Source: Apium graveolens (Eukaryota; Streptophyta; Magnoliopsida; Apiales; Apiaceae). From it: DNA of 64,000 nucleotides. Below are positions 9,437 through 21,717 of this stretch, in pieces. Below the pieces are notes generated by a model. The model did not search any database. It worked only from the letters and a program-made list of their open reading frames with translations, and was not told where the DNA came from. The position numbers and the translations under genes were made by a program. Every line of letters begins with the position of its first letter. The stretch's first letter is position 1. Location: assembly GCF_009905375.1 (NCBI RefSeq), contig NW_027419819.1, forward strand, positions 35,005 through 99,004, in the 5' to 3' direction.

Positions 9437-10390
9437 ATGAAAGCAGCTAGAGATGAAGTAGTATCAGTGTGGTGGTATTCCGAATCTAACGCGTTCGTGA
9501 TACTAAGGTTGACGCAATTATTAAAAGGTTATAGAATGCTAACGAGCAAAAGTGTAACCAGTATAGTATTATGTACGGAAGATAGTAATGAATACGAACT
9601 GGAAAAGAGTGGGTATTGAGAAGCAAAACCTGTAGCGCAAGAAGCTATGATGAGAGTCTGTGTGATAGACTTGAAAGAATTTGGAATGATCACTTAACAC
9701 GGATTGAGTGTTCTTACGAAAATAGATCGTATTTCAGTATCGAGATGTCGCCTTAGGAGATCCTTAAGGGAACGCAATGTCGATCTCCCTTATATTAGGA
9801 TGAAGTTGCAGAGCGCAAGATGCTCAGACCAACAGCAGTCCAAAGGACCAAGGATATAATAGATCTAATCAGAGGACGGCTGGTAGTAGCCCAAGATAGA
9901 CATAAGAAGTATGTTGATTTGACATGAAAGGACAAAGAGTAGGAAGTAGGGGACCTAATGATGTTATAGGTATTCCCTTGGAAAGGATGGATGAGGTTCG
10001 GAAAGAAAGGAAAGCTAAGCCCACGAATTGTTGGACCCTTGGATATTTTAAGACGTATTGGGAAGTTAGCATATGAGCTAGCCCTACCCCCGAACATGTA
10101 GCAAGTTCATAACGTGTTCCACGTATCATTGTTAAGGAAGTGTAATTCGGATGCCAGACAAATAGGGGCATATGAGCGTATAGACATGCAACCAGACGTA
10201 ACCTATATGGAGCAACCAGGAAGGGTTATAGATTGAAAAGGAACAAGTGCTTAGGAGAAGGTTAATCAAACTAGTCAGAGTTTCATGGTAGAACCACAAT
10301 GTGGGAAAATTTATTTGATAGTTATAAAGTGCAATGCTAGGAGAGTATCCCTACTCATTTTCTATTTGATTCCGGGACGGAATCCTTTTA
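9437..10390 (+). pseudogene. Ty3/gypsy integrase C-terminus with chromodomain-like tail (T1, Tekay/Del type)
   Basis: Readable blocks in order are: MMRVCVIDLKE; WNDHLTRIECSYENRSYFSIE; RCRSPLY and DEVAERKML (about 9799); the RTKDIIDLIRGRLVVAQDRH block; the basic SPWKG-like block FPWKGWMRFGKKGKLSPR; GKLAYELALPPNM; and VHNVFHVSLLRK. Then come MQPDVTYMEQPGRVID, QVLRRR and a degraded tail ending near GAMLGEYPY. That order and the final YMEQP...RRR block are typical of Tekay/Del chromoviral integrase. There are at least five in-frame stops, several in place of an expected Arg or Gln codon, and one inserted A near 10,237. It is dead. The 3' LTR follows directly. Confidence 0.88.
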
Positions 10391-10402
10391 AGGAGGGGAG
10401 AC
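10391..10402 (+). promoter_or_regulatory. Polypurine tract of gypsy element T1
   Basis: AGGAGGGGAGA followed by C abuts the TGTAATAACC start of the LTR at 10403. Confidence 0.85.
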
Positions 10403-13400
10403 TGTAATAACCCCAATTTTTGGAATTTTTGAAACCCTGATGAATAGTAACTTTTGCTGATGATGTTGATTAAGGAAAATTATCAGACCACACTATATAG
10501 GAGTACTGTTATGGAAATTCTAAGATCGTATTAGTATTCCATAAAGTAAATGAGTGTATGTAAAGGTCGTCAGAATTCGGATTCGAAAACTTTGGTTTTT
10601 CCCGAAAATCCACCAGATACCGAAAGAATTGAATATAAGGTAACATCATTAAAAGGATTTAAATTCAAGGATTATAAGAGAGGATTAAAAAAAAGGAATA
10701 TAAAATACTGAGAAAGGTTTAGGGGAACCCAAGTAATAAGATCCCGGATATGATCCCTCAAATGATCAACGAGAATGAGAGTTAAGCGAACCGTAAAATA
10801 GATAAACGACCAAGGGACAAGCACATACAAGTAGAATGGGAAGGAAGCTTTCGAGAGAAGCTAAAACATGTGGTTAAAAGAGAAGATGACATCATCACAC
10901 AATGAGGATTGGACAAATGGCAAGATGATGAGGTAGACAAGATAATGCAAGCAATTTGCAAGATATTTAACCAAGGATTGATATCAACCAAGCATTTTTA
11001 TGCACAAAGATCAATAAAACAAAGCAAGCTTCTCCCCCCCCCTTTCATCTTTTTCACTTCGAATTTTTCATCAAAATGGTGAATTAAAAATTCAAAACAC
11101 AAGCTATACTCCATGGAAAATTATAAGGTTTGTTTCTTTGGATCCTATATTTCATAACTAAGAAGAGCAAGTAGTTTGAGTGCTTGAATCAAAGGTTTTC
11201 TATCTCAAACAAATAATTTTAGTGGAGGGTGAATAGTAACCAAGTTAGTTGTGTTTTGGTTTTCTTAGGTTCCATTGAAGATCCAAGCTTCCTAAGGCCA
11301 TATCAGCACCCCTTCAAGCTTCTAAGTGAATCACCACTCTCCAAGGAAGGTATAAAGCCCTTTAACCCTTATAAATTAGTGGGTTTAAAATGTTTTTAAG
11401 AATATTATGATAGAGTTGGGAGTATGCTAAGAATTGGTATGATTAGTGATATGATTTGGATGAGTTTATGCTTGGTCATTGCCATTAGTTAGTCAAGTTT
11501 ATGCTTAATGATTAAAGTTATGGATCTTGAATGTTTGACCTAGAAATTGGTGTATTAGGTTATGGTAAAATGTTGTTGGTTAAATGATCTTGTATTGGGG
11601 TTGAATGGTGATGTAATGGTGTTGATTGGTGGTGGTTTGGTATTGAATTGATTCGGTAAAATTTGGGAATCGCTAAGTTATAGCAGTCGTAATGCCCAAT
11701 TTTCCTGAGACTGTTTTGTGCATAACTTTTGCACCCGAACACTCACTGCCATGAACTCACCATTACCATGCTTATATAGTTTATGATTCAATCTTCGTTT
11801 TGATATGTGGTTCGCTTATATCCGATGTACGGTTTAGGAGAAATGACCGTTTTAAGTTACAGTATTTCGCGAACGAACCTTAACCCTCGCTTAACTTTGA
11901 AACCTTGTTTAAGGCCCCTAAAAGACTAATTGGATTACAAAAGAATTATGTAAGGTGGATTAGGAAGTTGGTAAAGTACTCGCGAAAGAGTCACCTTAAA
12001 ATTCATAATGGTTAATTTATTAAATTTGGTGGAGCTGAGGGTACCCGCAAACGATTAACGCAAATCGTTAAGCGTATAAGCGATCGTAAGCGAACATTAG
12101 GGTCTAAGTGGATAAAGTCTAGTTTCTTAAGTGACCGTGGTCTAATTCCGGATTATGTTCTTTTTCATAGGTTATCGGACCCACTCTAAGCTTAAGTCTA
12201 TCCAGGAACACTCAGGCAAGTTTTCTACCCGTTATACTGTTGTTGTGATGTAAATATATGTATATGCATTATCTTGTGATAAATGCATGATTGTTATTAG
12301 CAAATCTTGCGATATATTGGATCATACTGATATGGTATATATGCATGCCTGTTTCGTAATCTTGATATCTAATTGTTGATTTAAATGCTTATAAGTTGCA
12401 TAATACCTATGTTAGAGATAAGCAGTAGTTGCGTATACCCTTAGTATAGGGGACCCGAAGGTGAACATTTTTCTAAACCGGGAGTCGATGTTCCCGAGTA
12501 TAATATATATATATTTATTTATTTATTTATATATATATATATATTGATATAGTTTTCAAAACTATTAATCGAATAAGGTTTATTCGATAACTTTATTTTA
12601 TTTAATGAATATTATTTTGAATATTTATTCGAAGAATTATGACTCCGCTTACTTTATTTAATGAATATTATTTTGAATATTCAATCGAGGACTTATGACT
12701 CCGCTTATTTTATTAAATAATATTCTTTATTTTATTAAAGAATAATGTTTCAATAATCAAACTTATTTTTGATTATTCAAATAAAGATCGTACTTTCGTA
12801 TAAGTATATCTTTGGTTATTTATTATTCATTTCAAGTATGAGTTGTAAAACTTCTACTTCGATTATTTTTATAAAGATTATCCTTTATGGGAATATTATT
12901 TAAATAATATTCAGATAATTTATAACATATCGAGACTGATTTATTTTATTAAATTAGCATTACTCCTAACATTCTTAAAAATGTTTTCGAGTCTTCAAAA
13001 TGATTTTTAAAAGTTAGAGCGGATCCCAAAACTCATTTTTAGATTTAAGATCTTCCTTTCGAAGGGGATCTAAATACTCGCTCAAAACCTAAGGGATCCG
13101 GCTCTGTGGTGTATTTTATATTCGCAACGAGGTTACTGTTTTGAGAAAACATTTTGATTACTTGCCCAACGTTCGGGAAGTAAGTCCATCTATTTGAGTC
13201 GGCATAAGCAACATGGGCTCAGTGGGCGTCCATGAAAGTGTAAGTGGCTCAGTGGGAGTCCATCAATGCGTAAGTGGCTGAGTGGCAGTCCATCATAGGT
13301 CCTAATGCGGCCAGGGTGATGACTAGTGGGGAATTCGTCCATCTACTAGTAGAAAAAGTTACTTATTGGTATCTTTGCCTGATCAACAAGATATCAGGTT

Positions 13401-14459
13401 TATGCCAAGGTTTTCTTCTTTCCAAATTCATTGGATATTATAACTCTGTTGATACTTTTCATACCAGAGGTTTCCAAGGAAAGTATGAGATATATATATA
13501 GGTGTATATATATATCGGGACTTAATGAAGTATCTCGTAACTTCATTTCTTTTGAATGATATTTCAAAGATTGAATCTATTCAAATATTATCTTGTAGTC
13601 TTATGTATGTGATGAACTTTTGAAACTGATTATACCTTGAACGGTGGTAGTTCAAGTAGTATTGGGAAAGATATAAGTATATTGGAGTATCTCGTAACTT
13701 CACCTTTTCAACTTATGTCTGGTTAATGATTATCTTATGCATGACAAAGATTTTCAGAAAAATGTTGAGACAAGGTTAGATATAAGAGATCACCTTGCAA
13801 TTATATTTTTATACAGCTATAAACTGGAACTCTATGTATATTATACATGGCAGAGGATTTCAAAGATTTTGAAAAGTATATATACATATATACTAAATAT
13901 TTTGCGACTTGGTCGCATTAAGAGATCAAACTTGGTTCATTTCTTTTTGACCAAGACTTTCATGAGTACTGTGAGAATGCTCATATTTTGTAAATTATTA
14001 TGCATATTATTTTGGTGGGCTTTTTGCTCACCCTTGCTTTCTTCTTTCATCACACAACAACAGATAGACAAGATGAACAGGACCAAGCTCCCAATTTGTG
14101 AGCAGATAGGAAACGTTCCGCAGTTTTTTGTAGGCATTGATGCCATGTAGCTGAGGTAGGATCTGCCAATAGGCTAGGCTTTCAACTTTTGATGTACCAG
14201 ACTTATGTATATTTATGAATTGTAATAATGGCAAAGAATATGTAAATTTATTCAGAAACCCTTTTAAGGTGTAATAGTTTATAATTGTGGAATAAAATGA
14301 CTTGTGTTATTTTTGGATATTCATCTCTAAGACTATAACTTATCGTGTGTGTGCATAGTGGGGTCACAGTACGCATTAGTTTATTAAGATTAAGTATTAT
14401 TAAGGGAAATGGAACTCGTGACAACCCGGATCCCCGACCCTGGATTTGGGGGTGTTACA
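10403..14459 (+). repeat. 3' LTR of Tekay-type gypsy element T1 (4.06 kb)
   Basis: The LTR runs from TGTAATAACCCC to GGGGGTGTTACA. It is placed as a 3' LTR because a gypsy integrase end and polypurine tract directly precede it. Its length fits the long LTRs of the Tekay/Del clade. It is closely related over its full length to solo LTR S1 (21718-25536). It carries a TA microsatellite (about 12,500-12,546) and three tandem 30-bp units (13216-13300). The small open stretch at 13737-14150 is matched by different frames in S1 and is not a gene. The predicted target duplication is AAGCA (14460-14464); its partner is off the window. Confidence 0.92.
13216..13300 (+). repeat. Three tandem 30-bp units in T1 LTR
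   Basis: The units start at 13216, 13246 and 13276 (core GGCTCAGTGGGAGTCCAT), the last incomplete. The equivalent array in S1 is at 24288-24370. Confidence 0.85.
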
Positions 14460-14826
14460 AAGCACCTACATACTAGTTATAGTGTCACCACACAAATGTC
14501 TATGAGAACAGACATCCTTCATAATGAAGCAAGCATAGTATGTACCGATCTTTGCGGATTATTAATTACCAGTTAGTAATCCTACGACCAGGAACTATTT
14601 AAGTTTAGAGTTATCATCTTTTAGGTCTCATTATTATGATCTCATCACAATCCATAAAAAGCTTTACTCTAAACTGTGGTACATCTTATTTAAACACTTA
14701 AAATAGATAGAGCCCACAATAAAAATAAAACAAGTCTTTTATTAATATCAATGAAATCAAAACAGATTACATAAAAGTTATTCCTAAATCCTCATACGTG
14801 ATTGGACTTAGGACATATCTCTTTCA
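14460..14826 (-). repeat. Angela-like copia LTR fragment, antisense
   Basis: Read on the minus strand this begins TGAAAGAGATATGTCCTAAG. It continues with features typical of Angela/Tork-group LTRs: a purine start, an AATAAAAGACTTGTTTTAT block and the segment GTACATACTATGCTTGCTTC. It is cut at its distal end by T1. On the other side it abuts the reverse transcriptase of Sirevirus E, so it probably inserted there (candidate duplication GTTAT, 14827-14831). Family placement is from recall of such LTRs. Confidence 0.65.
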
Positions 14827-15801
14827 GTTATTAATACAGATATATGTGATATCATTTTTGGTTCTATTAATGATAAACTCTATGAGAGGTTTGCAAAGAT
14901 AATGCAGTCTAGATATCAAATTGGTATGATGGGAAAATTGAGTTATTTTCTGGGTTTACAAGTAAAATAGACTGATGAGGGAATCTTCATAAATCAATCA
15001 AAATACACTAGGAATTTTCTCAAAAGTTTTAGAATGTAAGACAGTTCAACTGCAACAACTCACATGGCTACTGCAACCAAGTTAGATTTAAATATTGGTT
15101 CATCTGTAGATATAACTAACTACAGAGGTATGATTGAATCACTCCTATATTTGACTGCTAGTAGACCTGGTATCATGTATGTTACCTGTCTCTGTGCAAG
15201 GTTCCAAGCTAATCCAAGGGAACCTCATCTATTAGTTGTGAAAAGAATTTGTAAATATTTAAAAGGCACCATGAATCTTGGATTATGGTATCCTAGAGAT
15301 TCAGATTTTAAGCTAATTGGATATTCAGATGCTGATATTGCAGGATATAAAATAGACAGGAAAAGCCCTTCTGGAAGCTGCCAATTTCTTGGTGGCAGAT
15401 TGGTTTCTTGGTTTAGCAAAAAAAAGTCAATTTCCACATCAACTGCAGAATCTAAATATATTGATGTAGGATGTTGTTGTGCTCAAATTATATGGATAAA
15501 GAATCAGTTACTGGATTATGGGTTAGAGTATTCTCCTATTCTTATATATTTTTATAATCAAAGTGCTATTACAATGACAGGAAATCCAGTACAACATTCT
15601 ATGACTAAACACATCAGCATCAGGTACCATTTCATAAGGGAACATGTGGAAGAAGATATAGTAGAATATATCTTTGTGCCAACGGATCAGTAATTAGCAG
15701 ATATATTCACCAAGCCTCTCTGTGAAGCTACCTTTAAAATATTGGTGAATGAATCGGGAATGATATCAGGACATTTCTCAAACTCTGATAATTTGGAATA
15801 A
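14827..15801 (+). pseudogene. Copia reverse transcriptase end and RNase H of Sirevirus E
   Basis: The frame starts in the catalytic region: the expected YVDDIIFG is present but four bases are missing inside it, breaking both frame and active site. Next come [20 protein letters not shown], a stop, and then an open stretch of RNase H (15064-15693) with LYLTASRPGIMYVTC, LKGTMNLGLWYPRDS, GYSDADIAGYKIDRK and TSTAESKYI. The usual CDNQSA is YNQSA, so a catalytic Asp is gone. A CAA-to-TAA change creates the stop at 15691-15693, after which LADIFTKPL continues to the true end at 15801. It is non-functional and of the same family as element B. Confidence 0.92.
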
Positions 15802-16522
15802 CTACTGATAGTTAGAGTGTGGTATCTTATTATTATGTATCCGTATTTGCTAAATATTGATTATAGTGTTAAACTCTGATGCCATGCAAACATCTAATTA
15901 GCTTCCATTAATCCCAGCTAGTAGCTGCATGTTAAACTCTGATTATGTGTATAAGCTCTGAAATTGGTCAAACTGGTTGACTGATAAATCCTGACAGTAG
16001 TTATTAAAGTCTGGTATTTGTCAAACTTGTGTTGACTGATAAATCATGATAGTTGTTCATTAAATACTGATAATGGTCGAACTCTGAATGACTATTATAT
16101 TCTGATAATAATTTTTAAAGTTATTTAAATATTGTTTTAATCAGTGTTTTTATTACATGTGTGAATTTATTTGCAAGTGGGTAATTTTTGCATAATTACA
16201 GTTGTTTATTGATTGCGTGAGGATATGAAAAACGTTTGAGTATATACAAAACTTTATTCTAGGGAACTGTGTGCGCATTAACTACCATTACTACACGTTT
16301 ACATGATTGTTTTTACAGTCAATGATATGCTGCCATGTGTCCTACTAAACTGAAACGTTTCTTAGTTAGTGGAGTGATGTGTTATACAGAATCAATTTCT
16401 GATTTCAATTAACACTTTACTTATCTCTATTATTTTCTTCCCTGGTACTTTACTTTCTCTCTCACCTATAAACTCTGAAATCCTAATTTCTTTTCGGAAA
16501 TTTTTTTTCTTGAAAATTCAAA
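15802..16522 (+). other. Spacer between pol and ORF3 of Sirevirus E, rich in CTGATA motifs
   Basis: No gene is seen. The spacer carries repeated TAAACTCTGAT, TAAATACTGATA and related words in one orientation (for example near 15784, 15869, 15935, 16063), and a CT-rich stretch just before the ORF3 start at 16523. The same kind of spacer is seen in antisense in element B (26057-26670). Confidence 0.7.
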
Positions 16523-19500
16523 ATGACTTCACCAGTTGCTTCTAAACCATTTAATTATGGTGGTGCAAAGTTTATGACTAACAACTATTCTGCTATTCTG
16601 AATAACAACAGTTTGAATATCGGTTTTCACATTTTTCAGGACTTTCTCAGAACAAGTGAGATTGGGTTTGCTCTCACAGCTCCACCTACAATATATTTGG
16701 TTACCAGGTACTTGCTATCTGGAGGACTGGTGTCTATGATCATGGAGAAAATACTGGGACTCCAAACCTTGTGTTTGAATTTGATAATAAAACAAGGATT
16801 TTCACTCCTCAAACTGTAAGGGATACATTGCAGTTGCCTACTTATACCTCTTACACTAGATTCATGGGAGATACTGAAATGAGGAGGTTCTTTACTGAGA
16901 TCGGCTATGACAAGGATTTGAAGAATCTTGGTCAATTGAAAAGGAATGGGCTCAGGAAGGAATGGAATTTCTTCTTTGACTGCATCACAAAAGCCTTCTA
17001 ATTTTGATGTTTTGCCCATCATGACACAACAAATAGGGTACTCTCTGATTCATGGTTCAAATTATGATAATGGTAGAGTAGTCTTATCTTTTATAGGTGA
17101 TAGATTAAATGTTAATAGGAATATAGTATATTCTGCTAGATTCTGTTAGTTGATTTTCAATGTTTGTTTCCCTGATACCTCTATCCCCTCTAATCAACTA
17201 GTTCCAGTATTTAAATTGACAAAAAAGGCTTTTTCTCACTTAATTTCATAAGATGAAAAGAGGTCCAATTTATCTCATTTGAGGTTGCCTTTGGTTGCCA
17301 GGAACTTGCTCATTGCAAGGCTCCCTGTGACTTATAGCTTACCTAACAGGCAAACTGCTCAGTTACAGGCCATAACTATTGGAAACCCCCCTTAGCTCGC
17401 CCAAGAACAACAACCCAAATACAACCCCAAACACAAACCCAAACACAAACTCAACCACTACCTCAATCTCAAACAGAAGCCACCTCAGGTGTCTCCCAAA
17501 AGACACCTGTTGTAAAATAAAATAATTGGGTAAGAGGGCTAAAAATCCTGATGTAGCAAAGCCAAAAGTTGAAGCAACACAAGTTCCTCATTCTTCTACA
17601 CCTTCAAAATCTGTTAGGAGGAAATTTGCGCTTGTTGGACTAGAATCAGATTCAGATGAGGACAATTCTACCTTATCTTCTAAATTTCCAAGAATTTCAT
17701 CTGATTCTTCTCCAAGACCAGTTGTTCTACCAACTGAGGAGGGCACAGCTACTGATGTTGTTCATAGTGCCAGAAATACTGATGCTGCTACAAGACCGAG
17801 GCCAAAAAAAGAAGACTGGTCAAAGCATACTACAGTTAGAACTTTCTCAAAATTAAACAGGAAATCGCTGAGGAGACACGGGGGCATTTACATCAAATTC
17901 TGATTTTTAATCAAAATCTGATGCACCTATGAATTTATCTGATTCTCTTGTCAAGCAGCAAAGCAAGAGAGCAAGGGAGATCTCTCATTATCAAGTTAAA
18001 TAGAGTGTCAAGAGGTTACAAGAGGAAGGTCTTTTCCGTGGATCAAGCACACAAGAACTTGTATCTCAAAGGGATACAATAGCTACAACTCCTGATCCAA
18101 TCCCACAAGCACCTGTACCTAAAAGTGGTACAACAGATATTGAAGAACAAGAGCCTCTGAATGAAAAGTTCATTCAACAATGGCATGATGAAGAAACTGC
18201 CAGAATTCATTTAGAAGTCTCTCAGATCAAGGACTTTTGTAGGCAATTTGATCCTGAAAGATTCAGTCAGACAACTGCTTTTCAAGAAGAGCCTGCTCAG
18301 GAGTCAAACACTGGAATTGTGGAGAAGGGTACACAAGAACCTGGTTGTCAAAGTCATCCAGCAACTCCTGATTCTCCAGCCACACAATAACCATTGCATC
18401 AAAGTTGTAATGAAGGCTTCACTCCTGCTGCAGTGACACTGGTAATAGATGTTGAAGGCAGAGTTCACCCATCACCACCATTGGCTGATATTTTATCAGT
18501 TCCTCCACTAAATGTCTGCACAGAAGCTGACTCTTCACATTTATAAGGTATAAATACTGATTTCACTTTATCAACATTTACATTAAATACTGATTTTGTC
18601 TTATCATCATTTATTATGCATGTTATAAATCCTGTTGGTATGATTATATGTAAACCTTATTTAAGGACTACCTCTAGCTATATGACCACGTACCACCTTT
18701 CTTTAGCCACCTCTTATTTATATAGGACTGGATCTTTATCTGATCCTTTTCTGTGAGTTGTGTAAAAAGATTTAAAGAAAAATAGAATACAAGAGAGGTG
18801 GGATCCTTCCTGGAAAACGGAGAGGTAGATGAGAGTCAGGATTTAGTAATCCTTGTGAGAAAACTCTAACTATTAAAATTTATGAGTTGTGTGGTGTGAG
18901 GAGTAGTGAGACTACTTTAAAAGAACATAGAGATTAAATGTTACTTGTTATATTTTGCTGGTGCATAGAGTACAAAAGAAACAGCTGCTGAACAACAGAT
19001 TGTTGACCCGCGGTTAAACTCTGATGTACCAAGTGCTGATAATCTCCCTGCAGGGTTAAGTACTGATACTTTCCTACAGTCCATTCACTCTACTATTCCA
19101 TCACCTTAAATTCTCCCTGTTGTTACTGAAGATGTAGTAGCACAACAGTCCATTCATAAAGATCTATCTACTACAGGGTCACCAAAGTACTCTGCAGGTA
19201 CTGAGATTCTTGAAGTAAATCCTGAAGCTCCAGTTAATCTGTCTACAATTCTTGAAGATATGGAGCTAAATACTGATGGTATGGAAGTTTTCGAGGCAGC
19301 TGGATCACATACAGCCCCAATTTCTGATTATATCTTAAATGCTGAAGCTGGGGATGAAGTTCAGTAGATAGTTCAAAATCCAGTTCTTGCTGAAGGATCT
19401 GTCAATGAGACAGAATCTAATGATGGTGAAGAAGCTTATACTTCAAATGCTATTATAAATCCTGAGGATGATCTATTCTTCCCTGAAGATATGCCTAAAC

Positions 19501-21580
19501 ATGTGAGGCAACAAAAACTGAAGGAGTTAGATGCTAAGAAGAAACATGTTTTCCTTGATGATGTCTGGAACAAGAAATGGAAGGATATAAACTATCCTTC
19601 TCAAAGGCTCATGTTGTCAATCATCTGGATACAGCTGAAAAGACCATTCAGAATCCTGATATGCTTAATCATCTGAAGCATCTACTCTATTGGAAGCTAA
19701 GCAAGAGCAAATGTCTGGAGAACTTGATAAAGTTTAAAATTTAATGGAGCTGATTCTTTCTCTACTTCTTGGTGATGATGCCAAAAAGGGGGAGAAGATT
19801 GCTAAATCTAAATGCAAACAACTGACTTTGAAAGGAGCTGATGACACAAATCCTGATGGTGGATATAAGGGAGGAAGGAACGAGATTTTGAAAAGGAGAG
19901 GTGAAGATCTAGTTGGAACTAGTGGTTCATCAAAAGTCACTAGAACTCAATCTAGACAACGTGGAGGAAGTAGAAAAAGTGAGAGAATAATTCAACAATC
20001 AAAGGAACTGACTGTGACTACAACAACTCAACAAACTCTAAAAGTCACAACTGCTGATGATGACCAAGGCATTCTAGAGATAGAAGCTGGTGCAGAAGCA
20101 AGTCAGTATCTTCAAACTCTGAAAGTAAAAGGAAGGAAGACAACTCTATTCTACATGGAACCAAAGATTCAAGTATTTGATTATGAGGTGAGTAGAAGAA
20201 TCTTTGAGAAAGAAAATCCTGGAGTTGATCTAGAACAACTAAGGAAGATGGAGGAAGAATTCAAGAATTCTATGAAGATAGCGAAGACTGCTGTTGTTAT
20301 CTCTCAAGATCCTTATGAAGATGATCCTCCTAACAGACCAACCAAAGGGGTAGTTATAAGGGAGGCAAGTCAAGCAGATGCTGAAAGACCTCTAAGGTCT
20401 CAAGATATCTTAACTGCTAACAGGACTCATAAGGGGGAAGAGAAGATAGGAGAGAAGTCCAAGCCATCAAAGCCTAAAGCCCAAGTTGTTGCTAAGAGGA
20501 AATTAATATCTAATGCATCTAAATCACAAATACTGATAGATCCAATCTATATAGTTGCTCAATCCTTTGATATTGAAGAAAGAGTTGAACAAGAAAAAAT
20601 CAGTCAAGCTCATCAAATAAGGAAGATTCATGGAGCTGACTGGGCTGGAAAACTAAAGTTAACCTCTGATATTGTTAAAGTTAATGAAGAAACACATGTT
20701 GTTGTTCAACCAATCACAACCTCTGATACTACTCATGTTGTTGATTCTTCAAACCCAAGTCAAGCTGAGTTATCAAATCCTAATTCTGAAAACATAAACT
20801 CTGATAAGCCAGAACTTACTTTCGAAAAGAAGAGAAAGTTACTATGGGGAAGTAAAAACTTGCACCTAGAAGAGATTCTTCTGAAACATTAAAGAAGATT
20901 TAGAGTGGAAGTTCTCATGCTAGAAAACCTGGAATCATAAGTGGTCTGGGAAGGTTAAATGTTGATCCATCTGTAGGTGATGCTTTGATTCTAAGGAAGC
21001 ATGTTTATCTGACAAAAAATGGAGACAATGTAATGCTTGAAGACTTACAGAAGATTGTATCAGTTCAAATTGGTATTGATCCTGTTTGAGAAAAACTGAT
21101 CTATTTTATGGAGTCTGGGAGAAGATTAAGGTTGACTCAAGAACATTTAAGAGACAAACCATGGCATGAATTAGAACTTGTTGCTATAATTCTTAAGGTA
21201 ATCAATCCTATAACTGTCAGATGGTCTGCATTTATAAAGAACCTGATACAGTTGAAGCAGAGAGGAATGCCTTACAAATCTAACTACATTCCAAAGTACA
21301 TTGATCAAACTGAATATGCTGTTGATATGCCTGTTGGAGGAGCTAAGATAAAAATAAGTCTAGGAAGGGAAGTCATAACTTTTAAACCTGATGAAAACAA
21401 AATTGGATTTTTGGAACTAGATCATATATCTCTTGGAAATTCAAAACTACATGATCTCGGGCTGACATCTACCAGAATGATGAATCAACAGATGAGCTAA
21501 AAGAACACAAATAGAGGATGCAATGGTACTTGGATGTAATGGAAGAAAATCTGCTGAGGAAGTTTCTTGAAGAAGCTTGA
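16523..21580 (+). pseudogene. ORF3 (post-pol, 'envelope-like') of Sirevirus E
   Basis: It starts MTSPVASKPFNYGGAKFMTNN and follows pol, like ORF3 of C and D. Broken frames give an N-terminal block (16523-17000: FHIFQDFLRTSEIGFALTAPP, then TRIFTPQTVRDTLQLP and LKRNGLRKEW) matching the start of ORF3 in C and D. A long hydrophilic middle follows (17526-19700), then the largest open piece at 19744-20892 (Lys-rich, with KSERIIQQSKELT and a coiled-coil-like EQLRKMEEEFKNSMK). The C-terminal domain (21108-21580: LTQEHLRDKPWHELELV, LIQLKQRGMPYKSNYIPKYI) is collinear with the same domain in C and D. No signal peptide or membrane segment is visible. Many stops and shifts make it non-functional. Confidence 0.8.
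18545..18960 (+). other. Unexplained segment inside ORF3 of Sirevirus E
   Basis: This stretch has stops in all forward frames and none of the acidic coding character of its flanks. It contains a TATA-like TTATTTATATAGG (about 18,715) and purine-rich sequence such as AGAGAGGTGGGATCC. It could be an intron, a decayed small insertion or badly mutated coding sequence; I cannot decide between these. Confidence 0.35.
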
Positions 21581-21712
21581 TACTGTGTTAGAGTTCAGAA
21601 TGAAGAATAAAGTCTGATAATCACTGTCTGTAAGATTATATATGTTTATTTGATTTCTGCATTTAGATAGTTTTGACATCATCAATTAGAACTTTTACAT
21701 AATTACATAATG

Positions 21713-21717
21713 CACAA
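21713..21717. repeat. Target-site duplication CACAA of S1, left copy
   Basis: CACAA directly precedes TGTAATAACC and recurs at 25537-25541 directly after the LTR end. Confidence 0.93.

Noticed and set aside
12499..12546. TA/TTTA tract as an origin or regulatory site
   Set aside because: It is a simple microsatellite inside an LTR; a similar one sits in S1 in a different form.
13737..14150. A 137-codon open frame in the T1 LTR
   Set aside because: The matching part of S1 (24,790-25,290) is broken into other frames, and the protein has no family signature, so it is chance openness in an LTR.
16523..21580. ORF3 of E as a true retroviral envelope gene
   Set aside because: No signal peptide, membrane helix or cleavage motif is visible in this or the better-preserved copies in C and D.
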